From positions 1,426,001 to 1,490,000 of the forward strand of contig JAGMUV010000015.1 in the NCBI GenBank assembly GCA_020744425.1: a stretch of 64,000 nucleotides of DNA, in the 5' to 3' direction. Under the pieces are notes generated by a model. It saw only the letters and a program-made list of their open reading frames with translations, was not told where the DNA came from and ran no database searches. The DNA comes from Dactylonectria macrodidyma (taxonomy: Eukaryota > Ascomycota > Sordariomycetes > Hypocreales > Nectriaceae). Position numbers and translations under genes: made by a program. Positions 1 through 12,234 of the stretch are shown here, piece by piece (positions within the stretch are counted from its first letter, which is position 1; each line of letters opens with the position of its first letter).

Positions 1-194
1 AGAGAGCTTAAAGATACTTAGGGTGCTAAAAATAAATACCCTACAATGGTGTTCAAGTAATGTGCGCTGGAACGAATGACTGATTAGACCACTCGTTTCA
101 TCAAATATACGGTAATCGAAGCTTGCCTTGACTAGAACTAATGGCCGCGGGGAACGTGGTGGCGAGCGGTATTCCCCGGCTACACTTTGGGATC

Positions 195-1973
195 CTAAAT
201 GGTGTATCTAAAAAATGTAGCATCATCACCCTTGCCACGCTCTGCCATCATTTCCTCCGCGGTATACTCTGACGGGCTCTTGTATTCTCGGTCTCGCCGG
301 GCATTCTCCCGTCGCAGATAAGTCGTCATGAAGATAGAACCTATCAACGACATGGTGAGGAACCCAATAATAGCTGCGTGTCCGGGGTAGAATTGAGGCG
401 AGTGCTTGGACTGGAACATGAAGCCAGCAATCATTCCACCCAGATTTCCGAAGCCTTAATCGAGTTAGTCCAACCACTCTGGCTTACTATTTATGATGGG
501 GCTTACCGATGTGCATCGCAATACCGACTCCTCGCTTGACAGAGCCACCTATGTTGTTGCCGTTCCAAGCCACACCCTGGGGAACGTTCGGGAAGACACC
601 GGCTGCAGCTAGGAAACAACCGACGTATTTCACCGTGTTATTGTGGGTGGCAATGAGCATGACGAAGCCAACGATGCTGTAAAATGAATTGAGCGCCTGC
701 GTCAAAAATGAGAGGGAGAAACTTACGACAGTAACCCGAAGCCAATCATATACATTCCACGTTGGCCGTGGCGATCGGCTACGTAGCCGCCGGCAACGCA
801 GACTACGCAAGCGACGACGTAAGGTGGGACAGTCATGAGCTGGGCTGTCTCATTACTGTAGCCTAAGGTGCGGACGATGGTAGGAAGAAACAGGGAGTAG
901 GAGTACAAAGGGGTGTAGATGCCAATGGTGATGATCTGGACGATGTTGTCAGCACCAAGCACATGCAATAAGATTTCCGAAGTAAATATTACCATGTGTA
1001 CCCAAATCTTCCAATCTTTAATGGCATCCCAGAAATATTTCATGTCGAACTCGTCGGCTAACGCAGATCTGTCCTGCTCCAGCCGGCGAGTGACCTCTTC
1101 TTTCTCTGCGATGGTGAGGAATTTGGCCGTAGAAGGATAATCATTCATGACGAAAAAGGCGGCAAAGGCTGTACAAGATGATTGTTCAGCATTCAGTCGT
1201 CATTTCATCAGGGAGTTGCTGCGAGTCGAGAGCCTGACTTACCAACAACGAGCGTTGCGAGTCCCTCGAGGATAAAGATCCAAGCCCAGCCGGGCTTGCC
1301 GCCAACACCGTCCATCTCCACGATGCCCCTAGCAAGAAGGCCGCCGAAAGCACCAGCAGCGGTTGCTGCAGAGAAGAAAATCGCCATGCGGAAACCGCAC
1401 TCGTGGCGACGATACCAGAGGGTGATACTGATGGAGCGGTCAGACCACTACGAGAGTGCGGGGCGGAAGGGAGGTCATAGATACTTACTAATAGTTGATA
1501 CCTGGAAAGAGGCCACCCTCGGCCAGACCGAGAGCCATTCTGCATGTCAAAAGGCCGGCATAGTTGGTAACAAGACCCATGAGAGTGCAAACGATGCCCC
1601 AGACAATCATGATGCATGGGATCCAGACTGAGGGACGGAATTTCTTCATGGCCAAGTTGGAAGGAATCTCGGAGGCGATATAAAATGGAAAGAAGACAGC
1701 CAACACTACATTGTAGTCGAGACCCGCCAGACCTAGGTCGGCCTCGATTCCGGCCAAGCGGGCATTGCCAATATTGGTTCGGTCCAAGAAAGACAGCAGG
1801 TACAACAAGGCGAGGAAGGGGATCAACGTCCAGTCAATCTTCCTCAAAAGTTTCTTGGTCGAGACCTGATCGAAACCACTCCTGTCAGGATCGCTCGAGT
1901 ACTCCACCTCGATACCGTCGCCGGACGTGGGGATGCCGCCATGTTCTTTTTTCTGGGTTTCGTCGGACATCAT
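195..1973 (-). CDS. MFS transporter, allantoate permease / anion:cation symporter type
   Basis: A membrane carrier that probably imports a small organic anion or nicotinate/allantoate-like compound. I read six exons: 1973-1489, 1427-1243, 1168-993, 935-727, 676-507 and 454-195. They sum to 1485 nt, 494 aa, with canonical GT-AG introns of about 50-75 nt. The start is the first of two adjacent ATGs (MMSDETQKK). Residues about 48-75 carry the family signature LSFLDRTNIGNARLAGIEA, and RHECGFRMAIFFSAA in TM4-5 is also typical of Dal5-like carriers. The soluble N- and C-termini are hydrophilic and about twelve hydrophobic segments are present. The ORF is intact. Substrate is not deducible from sequence; the family assignment is firm. 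Confidence 0.9.
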
Positions 1974-3145
1974 GGTTCTAGGTCTGAGATAAGACAAGGG
2001 GGAAGTTGAATGGAGGGAGAGCACAGGGCCAAAGGAACGAAGAATGAGGATGAGATCTATCAAGAAGCACGGTGGCCTTTGTTCGGATTTGACGTGAGCG
2101 GACAAAAAAAGTCTGAGAATACCGAAGGGGATAGATACAGGGACGAAAGAGCTGGAGGAAAGGGTGAGCGAGGTACACTTATAGTTGTCCAGACAGCCAA
2201 CCGTTATAGACTAAGCTTGTACATAGACTAAGTGGCATGCAGGTGTCTCCCTCTCTACAGACATGGCACATTGACCATAACGATACATGCGTATACATGT
2301 GGGTCTGGGGAAGCATTGGAACATGAGTAAGTGATCGCCTGGGCAGCTGAGAAGGCGCTACTGGTGGGCGCCTCCGCATGACAGTGATTGGCGAAGCCTA
2401 GTTTGGCCTTCCCCGGAATTGTCACCCCTGTACACGGCTTGGTGCGGGAGAATTTCATGCTTTGGTCTTCTCCGTGGGCTTCAAGTCATGGGGGACGGAT
2501 TCGTGGATCGCGTGGGAGGCACCGGCTGGGGTCTGGGGAGGTTGTGATGACAGGTTAACCGGTAGTGTGCTGGACATGTTGCCTCTAGGAACTGTGAAGG
2601 CCTCAACCGAAACCGACGGAGTGGACGGAGAAGAGTCCCTCCCGAGGCCCCGAAAAACATCGTCTTCCAACCGGATTTTGCGTTACTCCGTACGGATGAC
2701 TTACGGCAGCATGACCTCAACATGGCCCCCGGTCCGGCGGACCGAAGCCTCGGACGCCACATCAGTCACCAATGACATCGAAGCACAGACGACCATTATG
2801 GGGCGGGAAGCCACGGATGTGAGCCGACGCTAGTAAATAAGTATAAAGTGTCGAGCGCCGGAGATAAGGGCTGTTATTGGAAGTATATTCATCTACACGA
2901 GATGACAAATATGGTTGGTAGCATAACCAGTTGTGTTTTAGAACGAACTCTAAGTTGATGAACGCGTGTTATGGTGGGAGATTGCTGGGGATACCGGGAC
3001 TCTCACGGGTCCGTAAACCCCGAAGTGAGTACCTTTGACCGACGGTAAGATCTTATAAAACCAACCAGTGATGGCATGCTGTTCTGGTTCTGGTTCTGGA
3101 TCACCAAATCAGAACATATATCCAGCACCGTTTTTCTACTATCAA
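1974..3145. other. Intergenic, with an uncertain small ORF
   Basis: This is the upstream region shared by the transporter (-) and the secreted protein (+). On the minus strand a short exon beginning with ATG at 2796 ends in a good donor (GTAAGTC, about 2702), and the frame ending at 2455 reads on as a proline/serine-rich tail with a stop. I could not connect the two convincingly and recognise no family, so this is not called as a gene. Nothing else was seen. Confidence 0.35.
3054..3059 (+). promoter_or_regulatory. TATA-like box upstream of the secreted protein gene
   Basis: The hexamer TATAAA lies about 87 bp before the chosen start codon at 3146. Spacing and sequence fit a core promoter; no functional evidence is available. 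Confidence 0.35.
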
Positions 3146-3866
3146 ATGAAGAGCCATACTTTGCCCCTACTGTTCGGCTTTATGTTTGGGATTTCTCAAG
3201 CAATTTCTATGGTAGATTACTCCCCTAGCTGCCGCGTTGACCCTGATTTCGGACCTTGGTATTTTGAGTAAGTGACAAGAAGCTCGACATGAGTAACTTC
3301 CAGAAGCTGACAATGTCTTTCACGCAGGTTATTGAGAAACAATGAGGATCCGACGACAACATCCAGCTACACCGATTTCTTTGCCCCCAATGGGAGTTTG
3401 ATCGTCTTGGGAAACGTGGCTACAGGAGCAAACGCCATTCTACGTTCTAGGGCGGCCATGTTACCCACTGATGGTTCGGTTCAATGGAATGTGAGTTCAC
3501 ACGTCATGAGTATCCCCACGGCTAAACACGTTCGCTGACGACGCCCAAGCACTTTCCCAACAAGACTGTCGTGGCCGAAGAGTCGGCAACCGAAAAGACG
3601 TTCCATGTATACGGCGTTATGCAGTCAGTCACCACCGCCGATGGCAACTGTTCTACAACTTAGTAAGTTCTGTGAAATGCTCAGAATTAGAGGACATATC
3701 CTCTGCTCGCGATGTATTATTCTAACGAAAGTATAGCTTTCAGACCTTGTTCACCGTGGCAAAGGACCCAATCACCCACCGCGCAAATCTTGCTCCTCAA
3801 GGTGGTAGTCTCCTGGCCTACGATGGATTTTCTATTGAGCCCTCGGAAGATCCGTGTACCAAGTAG
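3146..3866 (+). CDS. Small secreted protein, NTF2/SnoaL-like
   Basis: Four exons, 3146-3267, 3328-3490, 3550-3662 and 3737-3866, give 175 aa; all three introns are GT-AG and keep phase. The start at 3146 was preferred over the in-frame ATG at 3068 because it puts a hydrophobic signal peptide (MKSHTLPLLFGFMFGISQA) at the N-terminus. After it comes a stretch resembling the SnoaL/NTF2-like fold: WYFELLRNNED, then SYTDFFAPNGSLIVLGN, and a later YFQTLFTVAKD strand. Such proteins are common in fungal secretomes, usually without a known substrate. One cysteine lies near the mature N-terminus and one near the C-terminus, possibly a disulfide. The fold assignment is inference. Confidence 0.72.
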
Positions 3867-5542
3867 TCGTATTACGGGGCGGGGTGGGGGAAGCGGGAAA
3901 TGGCCAGTCGCTCACCTTGTTTGAGTTGCTCAGTATGAAGGGATACACTCGGCTGAGACCTGAGTTGTATGTACCGCAGTCCTGTCATTACCAAACACCT
4001 AAGTTAGAAGCCGAGTTCTCGGCAACCAAGCTGGTTCGAGTAGAAATCTAGACGGGCGTTCCCAGCCTACAAACTTCGTAGAATTCTCATAATTTCGCCT
4101 TTCTCTCAGTTGTCTACGCTCTTTTGATTAACCTTGCGTCACATTAAGCCTTAGTTAACTCTGAATCGTCACTTGAGAGGTATAAATATGCCCTCTGGTC
4201 GGGAGATCTTGTGAACTTGGTGATTTTCGTGAGAATATGAAGGACAAACGTAGATGGATGTGGTCACATCGAGGAGTGTCGCAGAAGACTTAGAAAGCGT
4301 TGTCACTATTATGGGTGATGGAGAGATTTGGTTTTTGAGTCAATTGACCTACTCTGGCTAACGCACGCATCCATCGACATAGTTGACAGTAGCCATGCAC
4401 CCTCCTCCCCAGTGCTTAGTGCCAATGGTTAGCGTGTGCTTGCTTTGGTCATGATTAGAAACCCGCCACAGGTTATCACAGGCAGCAGCAGCAACAAGTG
4501 TCGCCTCCGTATGGCAGGTAACTGTTGCTTGTCGACAAGCCGACTGATCTTGGGACACGGCATTCAACGCATCAAAGGGGCTAACCGGACCGTTTCGAGA
4601 TTCTCGGGAAGAGTGGGCCCGGCTCGGACCACGCCAACACGGCACTAACGGAGTGGGGACGGGTAGGGGGTCATTTGTCGAGCGTCGACCTAGCAGATGG
4701 GAAGAAAATGGTCAAGGTATCGCGACGCGGCATTAGGTCCCTCGTGAGCTATCAATGGGACGGGCACTTTCCTATGGCGCGACTTGCCTATTTTGGAATT
4801 TTCAAACAGAGCATCCAAGGCGAAGACCCTTTACCGTCCGCATCGGTTTTGCACGAGTAAGGATGCGAGAGTGAGAGAGCCAAATGCATAAAGAACCCCA
4901 GTGGTTAGAACACCTTCCCTCCCTCCTCCCCCTACCCCCGGGGGAGGGGACAAAAATGCTGAGCCGAGATAAATCAATAATCCTTGGGGTTGTTCTTACA
5001 CTAAATAATTTAAACGTCACGTCAGAGAGTCCACTGACCAGCGGCCAGAGATATGGAAAGACAACTAGGGTGCTTAGAAATTTGCTCTAAATACACAGAC
5101 TATGCTGGAATAACGTCAACTGTCACATTCAGAATATAGGTCATGATAGCACTTCGTAATGGATGCCAAGAAACCACGCAATACTGTGTGATGCGGCCTC
5201 CTTCCCGGAGTTAAAAGCTGTCTGCAATATCGATATTATGGGTGGGGGTGTATAAATAGCTCTCAGGAGAGGTGAATGTCCTCTGGACTGGTGAGGAACT
5301 GTACCCAATTGTAGACCCTTGTACATGAATACTCCAAACAGTTAGTCTACGGTCAAGACGCAGTCAAATCCATAAGAGGAAGCGTAAGTAGTTATCCTAG
5401 CCATCACTTGGCACTATACACACGGGAGCCAGTTGCTGCGCAATAGCAAGATAGTTGAGAAGGCCCTCTTCAGCAAGCAGGTCTTACTCAAGAGCCAAAT
5501 TTTCCTCAAACTAATGATAAAACCACCGATGTTATCATAAAT
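3867..5542. other. Intergenic, no gene recognised
   Basis: About 1.7 kb of mostly non-coding sequence. TATA-like motifs occur at about 4182 and 5250 with no recognisable gene downstream. A C/G palindromic run lies at about 4930-4947. A minus-strand frame at 4358-4645 is open but shows no domain. The region may hold remains of a lost gene; nothing more can be supported. Confidence 0.5.
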
Positions 5543-6840
5543 CTAGTGATCAATCACAGCCTCGTGAGCAGGACCGAACCTATTTCCATGAGGCTTGGTC
5601 TTATCAATGATAATTCGCAACTCCGCCTGCTCCTCCTCCGTGAGAATGATGTCCCTAGATGCCCAATTTTCCTCTAGGCGCTTAGGCTTAATCGTGCCAG
5701 GAATAGCAATCATCCCCTGAGCAGCAACCCAAGCAAGGGCAATCTGGGCCGAAGTGCACCCTTTTCGGGCTGCAAGTTTCTTCACTTCTTCTACAATCGC
5801 CAGGTTCTTGTAAAAGTTTTCTCCCTGAAACTTAGGCGCTACATGTTAACCAGAGGTTAGAAATGCCATAATTTATATACTTTAGTAGGTCGTGGGGATG
5901 GTGAGCAAGTGGCAACTTACAGGTGCGACGGAAATCATCTGGCGCAAAGTCGTCAGGGCTCTTGTACTGGAAGTCATCAACAAGTACCCCGTGGCCAAGG
6001 GGGCTGTATGCAACATATGCCACGCCCAGCTCTTTGCAGGTGTCGATCACACCATTCGTCTCATGTAATGTCTCAAACGCAGAGTACTCTGACTGGACGG
6101 CGTCGATCTTGGCGACTGACATTTGGGGACCAGGTATCAGTAACGAGACTTAAAGGTGGTGAACTTTCTTCTCTTACTTGAATTTGCTTTGCGAAGTGTC
6201 TTAGCAGAGCATTCCGACAGACCGATGTATTTAGTCTTGCCTTCCTTACGAAGCTGATCGAGGGCGCCAATGGACTCCTCGAGTGGGGTATCTAGTTAGA
6301 TACTGTCAGATGACCGTTGCAATAGGGTTACGCCTCAGTAAACATACCGGGATCCATCCGATGTAGGTAATAAAGGTCCGGCGCGAACCCGAGTCTCTCA
6401 ATCGTCCCTTCGATGTACTCCTTGATATGGGACGCCGAGTTGGTGACGCGTCCTCCCCCCTCAAAGATATCGAAGCCACACTTTGAGGCGACTGCAAATA
6501 CGTAGTGAGTTTCAAGTTGCTTCTGTGATGCGTTTGGTACTTACGGAAAACCTTGTCGCGGACATTGTGCTTTCTGATGAAGTCGCCGAGCAGCTTCTCG
6601 TTGACTCCTGCTTGGTAGACAACCTAACATCGGGCCTGTCGTCAGAGTCGGTTTCAAAAAACTGGACGTTGGCAAACGTACAGCTGTATCCCAAAATGTG
6701 CATCCCAGCTCGATAGCCTTGAGAAGGACAGGCTCGGCTTCCTCCAAGCTCAGGTTGGTCCCCATGCCAGAGCTGATGCCCATGGCACCAAAGCCCGGGG
6801 TGTTAACCTCAATGTCAGCAAAGGGAAGTGTCTTGACCAT
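5543..6840 (-). CDS. Aldo/keto reductase
   Basis: A cytosolic NADPH-dependent oxidoreductase of the AKR fold, close to the group annotated as pyridoxine 4-dehydrogenase/AKR13. Six exons, 6840-6682, 6623-6545, 6491-6348, 6291-6178, 6115-5921 and 5838-5543, sum to 987 nt, 328 aa, about the family length. Landmarks are [10 protein letters not shown] near the N-terminus, the catalytic-Asp/Tyr region FWDTAVVYQAG, the Lys strand [46 protein letters not shown] and the cofactor loop [14 protein letters not shown]. All four AKR catalytic residues (Asp, Tyr, Lys, His) seem present. It is separated from regulator 1 by about 1 kb. Substrate unknown. Confidence 0.92.
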
Positions 6841-7818
6841 TTTTGCGACTTCAATTTGAATGGGGGATGGGAAAGCTTAGTGGATGGTGTTGAATATATT
6901 GAATTTGCTAGGATATGTCCCGAAGAGAGTGCTCCCGAGATATTAAATAGGTTCGATTATCTTGTGATGACGATTGATTCTCTCCTCTTTCCGAGCGGTT
7001 GTAAGCCTAACGCCGCCTTAAGCCCATGGTGTGGTTTTAGAAGGCACGGTCGCTCCTTTTCGACTCCTTAGTTGACTGGAGCCATTTGGCCTCATTGATC
7101 TCCAAAGCGTAAATTGGAGTGGGGCTGGGAAGTGGGCACGGTTAGATGCCTTAGCGTTATCCTGGATTGCAATGTTCCCTGCACGACAGGGGAGACCAGA
7201 AAGAGCCTTCCTAGGGTTCTTGGAGGCCTGGCCGTTGCTGATTAATGCCCAGTCAAGCCGTCACGGAGAGAACTAGCGCATGAATGATCCCTGAGCAGAG
7301 AGATGATACTTTATTCGGACTGCCTATTCCAAATAAAAACACAGAAGGTCGAGGGATGGAAGATGGAACGATTATGCCTGCTCGGCCGATTCCGCTAGCC
7401 AATCATCCGGATAGGGTCTTTAAACAAACCTGTTTGGTTACAATTTTAGTGAAATTTGTCATCCCCAGTTGACTCAAACTCAATATCACGATTTTCCCTG
7501 TACCGTAACGGTAACGCACATCATACTTCAAGCCGTGAGACCGATCCGCCGCGGTCACGTGTCTGACACGAATCCGGCGTCTCACGCACGGGCCACTTGT
7601 TGTTTTTCAACGCCACACTTGACGCTGGCGTCGCAGAAATAAGTAATCCAGACCTGCTATAGGGTAGCTTGCACTCTGGAGGACTTGGTAATTTATCGGC
7701 CCTAATCAAACCCCGCTTCTCGGCTCAAGATCTTCCCCGGTTATTGGACCACATTCTATGTCCGTTTGATGGGCACCGGAACAATCTGCCATACTGTTCT
7801 GGCCCAGAAGGATACATC
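6841..7818. other. Divergent intergenic region
   Basis: About 1 kb lies between the divergently transcribed aldo/keto reductase (-) and Zn2Cys6 regulator 1 (+). No gene or repeat was seen. It probably contains both promoters, so regulator 1 could act on the reductase, which is inference from position only. Confidence 0.5.
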
Positions 7819-10395
7819 ATGAGCGAAAGAGAGGCAAAGCGCATCCGCCAGGCCTGTCAAAACTGCAGGTATCCTCACCCGCCTCCGCATCCGGCTCCCA
7901 GAGATACAGGTTGATCTAACCATGCAAACCTCATGTAGGCGAAAGAAGACACGGTGCTCCGGCGAGCGGCCCACCTGTGCGTTCTGCGCTCGACTCAAGC
8001 AAGCGTGTACCTATGATGATTTCTCCTTCTCCGTTGATGGAGAGCGCCCACACCTGTCTCGTCAACAGCATCAGCCCCAAACAACATACTCTAACGCAAC
8101 AGGGTCTGCATCAATGGATGCTGGCTCTACGAGTTCGGTTGTAGCATGGCCCCTCCATCGTCCTTTTCCCGTGTGAAGAACACATACTGAGCAGCCTGAT
8201 CACAGCAAGATGTAGCCTTGTCCGCTAGAGTTGCTATGCTCGAGTCCCAACTGAACTTGCTGAATAACACCGGAAGGGGGTACGACTTCTTTATCGGGCG
8301 TGAGACTCGGAATAAGATGAGAGCAGGCTTACTGACACATTGCTACTGACAGAAACCTTTTCCTTCCTATGGGTGGGCCCCGAATCCAGCAGAGCACTTG
8401 GAGAACGCCATCTACCTCAGCGTCGTCACAGTCGTATGGCCCTCCCCCACACTTTCTCCAGTTGCGAAGTAGTGGGATTACCGCTGCATCGCGTCAATAT
8501 CACAAAATGTCATTTCATGCAGGCTGCTCATATCTCTTCCTTAGCCCCAGCTGACCAGATCAACTCAACGTCATAGGTTCACGTCGCTACCGTCACCGAC
8601 AGTACTTGAGTCCCTGACGGACACCTACTTTCAGTACTGCCATAGCCAACCGTATTTCTACTTTACGGAAGAAAGCTTCCGACGACGCCTCTTGGCAAAC
8701 GCCTTGCCTAGCTGGCTCCTGCTGGCATTTGTGGCGACAGCTTGCAGGTTCTCTGAAGACCCGTTCTTCCAAGGACGCCATGAAGAAGCAGTGGAAAGCT
8801 ATGCGGATACAGGATGGAGTGAGATTCACGAAAAAGTGTTCAGCCAAGATGATTTTATGAATGTACACACAGTCCAGGCGGTTAATATGCTGGCTGTTAT
8901 AGACTTCACAGGTGAGTCTCCGCAGTCCGTCCTTGACCGATATTTCTCCTTCTCGCTGGTTCCTGGAACCCCACACTTGACATTCCATGTACGGTGGGCT
9001 AATCGTAAATCATTGATATGGGGTAGCCGGGAAGAATCAGCGTGGCTGGGTAAAAATAGGTCTTTCCGTCCGCTTCGCAGAAGCACTGAATCTATCCTCC
9101 GAGCCCGATCCTGCCCTGCCAATGTGGCTACAGGCGGAACATCGCTGGACTTTCTGGTCCGTCTACCTACTGGATCGTCTGGTTTCTTGTAGCCCCCAGC
9201 ACAAACCAGCTATCCAGGACACTGATTGCACCCTGGACCTACCACGGCAGCTTACAGGATCGCAACACGCAGATGGGCACCGCACAAGGGTCAAGCTAGC
9301 ATCTTTGCACAACATGACCAACGGTGCTGCAGAAATCGACCAAGCTGGACATTTGATTCTCGTGGCATCCGCCCTGGGACGGGTTCAGAAATACAGCTTG
9401 AGGTCGGCTGGATCCCAACATGCCTACCTTCCGTGGGACTTCCGCAGTGAGTTCGCATCTATCAATACCACCCTCATGACATTTGAATCGCGCTCGTCGC
9501 TGGTTTGGGCCAGGATCGACACTGTTTTAGACGAAACAAGCTTGGTAGCCGCGGAAAACGGCACGACAGCGGAGACCATGGGTATTCTGTGCTTTTCTCA
9601 CGCTCTCTACTTCACCTGCCAATGCATACTCAACCACCCGTTTCTAACCCATCGGGTCCTCTCATCGCAGAAAGAAGCCGTGCCGTTTTCCTTTGTTCGG
9701 TCTACACTTCTGGCAAGCCGCGAAAATGCTGTCAAGCTGACACTGTTATTGCAATACTTATTAAGGAACCGGGTTTGTCTCACGAGCTTTTTGGGGTACA
9801 GCGCCGTGTGCGCCGGTGTTATTCATTGTTTGTTCATGAGAGATTGCGATGTTATGATCCAAGAAACTTCTCGTCGAATGTACGACTTGACACTCCAATT
9901 CCTTCGCGACGCTCCTGTCCGCTGGCAGAACTACCGCCGAATGGTTTGTGTTCCCCAGCGCATGAACACTAATCACTCCTGCTGACTTCGACCTTCAACT
10001 GCATGCAGGAAGAATCGTTATCAGCCTTTGACCCAGAACCAGAGGCGACAGCATCTCTAGTCAACCCTACCTCCCTCGCAAAGATGACATCTCATCCAAA
10101 TGCGGAGGAGATATGCAGTCTTCTCGACTACTCTTGGATGTCAGACCAAGCCGCGAACACGAAAAGAGCCTCGAGCAGAACATCACAGACAGCACCACCG
10201 CCACCACCACAAGACACGCATTTACAAGACTGGACTTCTGTCTCGACGGTGGATTATTCTGATCATCAATCTGTGGGGCTTGAGCAACCTTTCAATGTCG
10301 ATATCGATGCCCTACTTGCCATGGGTCTAGACCTTGAGGAGTTGAGTCATGTGAACAGCAATACGGGTGGTTTCAGGGACTGGTCCCACCTGTAG
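7819..10395 (+). CDS. Zn2Cys6 transcription factor (regulator 1)
   Basis: A nuclear DNA-binding regulator. Exon 1 (7819-7868) and exon 2 (from 7939) join to form a canonical binuclear cluster, C-x2-C-x6-C-x6-C-x2-C-x6-C, with basic residues RRKKTR between Cys2 and Cys3. A short coiled-coil stretch, LSARVAMLESQLNLLNN, lies at about 8222-8270. The middle homology region runs from about 8600 (ESLTDTYFQYCH) to 8911, then 9027-9943 (GLSVRFAEALNLSSEP, FWSVYLLDRLVSC). The last exon, 10009-10395, is an acidic, Ser/Gln/Pro-rich tail likely to be an activation domain. The linker at about 8160-8600 needs one or two introns that I cannot fix, and I did not find one uninterrupted reading there, so decay of the linker is not excluded. 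Confidence 0.82.
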
Positions 10396-10439
10396 ATTCA
10401 AAATATGAAGTCTTGGAGATTATAAATTCAATTCTAGTG

Positions 10440-10937
10440 TACTGCAGCTTCACATTTACGTCTTGACGCAAATTGATGCCCTTAACCTTCTGTCGGAGCA
10501 ACATTTCAGCCAGGATTTCTTCGCCTCATCCCCCTACCGCTAGCACCCTGACATCCCGGCTGATCTTCAACGCGAGCACCATTTCCTGTACGACAATTCC
10601 CTGGGCTGCCAAATATTTGCTTCACTCCTCGGTTCGTCGTCTGAATACTTGTCCACTTAGTACCTTCAGGCCGGCGATCTGACCGGCCAAGTCACGCGAC
10701 CCGTTCGGGTTCTTCTTGACTATTGACCTGGCATGAACCAGCTCCTCCATCCAGCCATGTGCCGAATCGATAGACCGGCCCACCATGCTCAACTTTGCCC
10801 GAATAACTTGGTTGTCGACCAGTGGTCGGCCAAAAGTCTCTGGGGTCGCGGCGTGGAGGCAGGCATCGTGTGCGCAGACGCGAGCGAGGCGCAGGGCGAT
10901 ACAAGTCAACCAAAGGCGCTCGTGATTGAAATCTGAA
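10440..10937 (-). pseudogene. Relic of acyl-CoA dehydrogenase, C-terminal half
   Basis: In one minus-strand frame from 10937 downward the sequence reads like the C-terminal helical domain of a fungal acyl-CoA dehydrogenase: FNHERLW, ETFGRPLVDNQVIRAKLS, then after a stop KYLAAQGIVVQEM, SRDVRVLAVGG, and after another stop EEILAEMLLRQK. Family members have FNHER, TFGKPL-NQVIR and GGGSEEI in this order. At least two in-frame stop codons interrupt it (about 10626 and 10522), and an intron acceptor precedes the first segment. The FAD-binding N-terminal half was not found. It is therefore a truncated, inactivated copy. Confidence 0.72.
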
Positions 10938-11259
10938 TTGTAGAAAACACAAGGTCATGGAAGCCATACTATTGCGCTGGATCAGTGCTCGATGGTAATC
11001 GCTGGCCTTCTAGGCTGCTTCGGGAAGGGGTCGGCGAAGGAGACGGAACCTAAGTCGGACATGAGGAAAATGGTTCACTTGGGTCTTTTGGAGGGAAGAC
11101 AACGGCATCGACTTGATGAATGGTGTATCAGCATCTGTAGTCAAGCTCGCACTCATGAACCTGCACGACCCCAGTCCCATTTTGAATACGGCAATGGGAC
11201 CCCAGCTCTCCGCAGTGTCATGCTTGTGAGCCAAGACCTCCAAGTCCGCTTCGTAACGG

Positions 11260-11500
11260 GCTGTGTGGAGGCGGCAGAATCAGGTTGCCGGCCCTCACTG
11301 CAATTCGGTCTCCGTGTTGGATACCCACGGTGAGAAACTTTAAGCCCCTGGCTAAGATCCCGCTAGTCTTGCTCAGCTCAGAATACGTCATACATCGCCC
11401 GACATCAGACTGAATCCGCGCCTCTCGGAGTCTCGGTGGCCAAACTTCCCTTACACTACCCCGATTAAGTGGGGACGGCCCGGACTTTGTATGTGGGCAC
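11260..11500 (-). pseudogene. Relic of AMP-binding (acyl-CoA synthetase) N-terminus
   Basis: An open frame on the minus strand contains VGRCMTYSELSKTSGILARG and then GLKFLTVGIQHGDRIAVRAGN at its end, matching the conserved N-terminal pattern of adenylate-forming enzymes (LTY-EL-..-ARGL-..-GV..GDRVAV..GN). After that the frame loses similarity, and no AMP-binding P-loop or downstream domain was found in the next 600 bp. It lies directly upstream, on the same strand, of the acyl-CoA dehydrogenase relic, suggesting remains of a fatty-acid or aromatic-acid activation gene pair. Confidence 0.55.
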
Positions 11501-11589
11501 GGAATGGCGTAATGATACCCACAAGGCCAGAGAGCCAACCAGGCCGACCCATTGCTAGGCACATGAAGTCGAACGGGCAAGGGAACGTA

Positions 11590-12234
11590 CTATTCACCGC
11601 CCTTGTCTGACTCGAAGATGCTTAAGTTAGTGGTGGAGGCGGACATTACCGACTTGGATTGAACTTTGCGGCTTGATATTTACGGAGTGTCGATGTGACA
11701 GATCGTCAGGACGGAAAGTTTTCGACGCGTGTTCATACAATTGGAGGCCTCAATGAATCCTCGACGTCGAGGGCAAGATAGGTGTCACGGACTTGGGCAA
11801 AAAATAAACTGAAATATGTTCGGGACGCCAAGCAGGCTATGCGATACCGCCATAGCCGGAAGTTGAGACCCTTTGGTTTCTGGACAATGGGCTTAGGAGG
11901 CGCGGCAAACTTAGTACCACTTAAGGTAAATTAATCAGCAACATGATCTTAAGTCCGATATGAATGAATGAAGTTTGTTCCGTCCTAGAGGGTACCGCTA
12001 ACTCCAAATAAGGTACTGGGGAGCCTGATGATGAATGTGTTCTTTGCATAGAGTTTAAGCACTTGCCACGGTTATTTCTTGATGTTGAGGCATATAGAAA
12101 CGATACAACGACAGACCTTGTCATGATTTTCTATAAAGATGGTGTAACTTCTCGGCATCAATTTTGCATTTACAACTTACCACGCTGCACTTCATACTCA
12201 ACACTTCATCAGAACCTCTCCAAACGTGGAAGAA
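11590..12234. other. Intergenic, no gene recognised
   Basis: About 640 bp upstream of the esterase gene. No domain-like frame, repeat or RNA gene was seen. Confidence 0.5.

Noticed and set aside
2462..2833. Plus-strand frame of 123 codons
   Set aside because: No domain, no promoter-like context, and overlapping minus-strand frames look as good; not supported as a gene.
4358..4645. Minus-strand frame of 95 codons with several cysteines
   Set aside because: No signal peptide at its first Met, no recognisable family, and no neighbouring exon with good splice sites.
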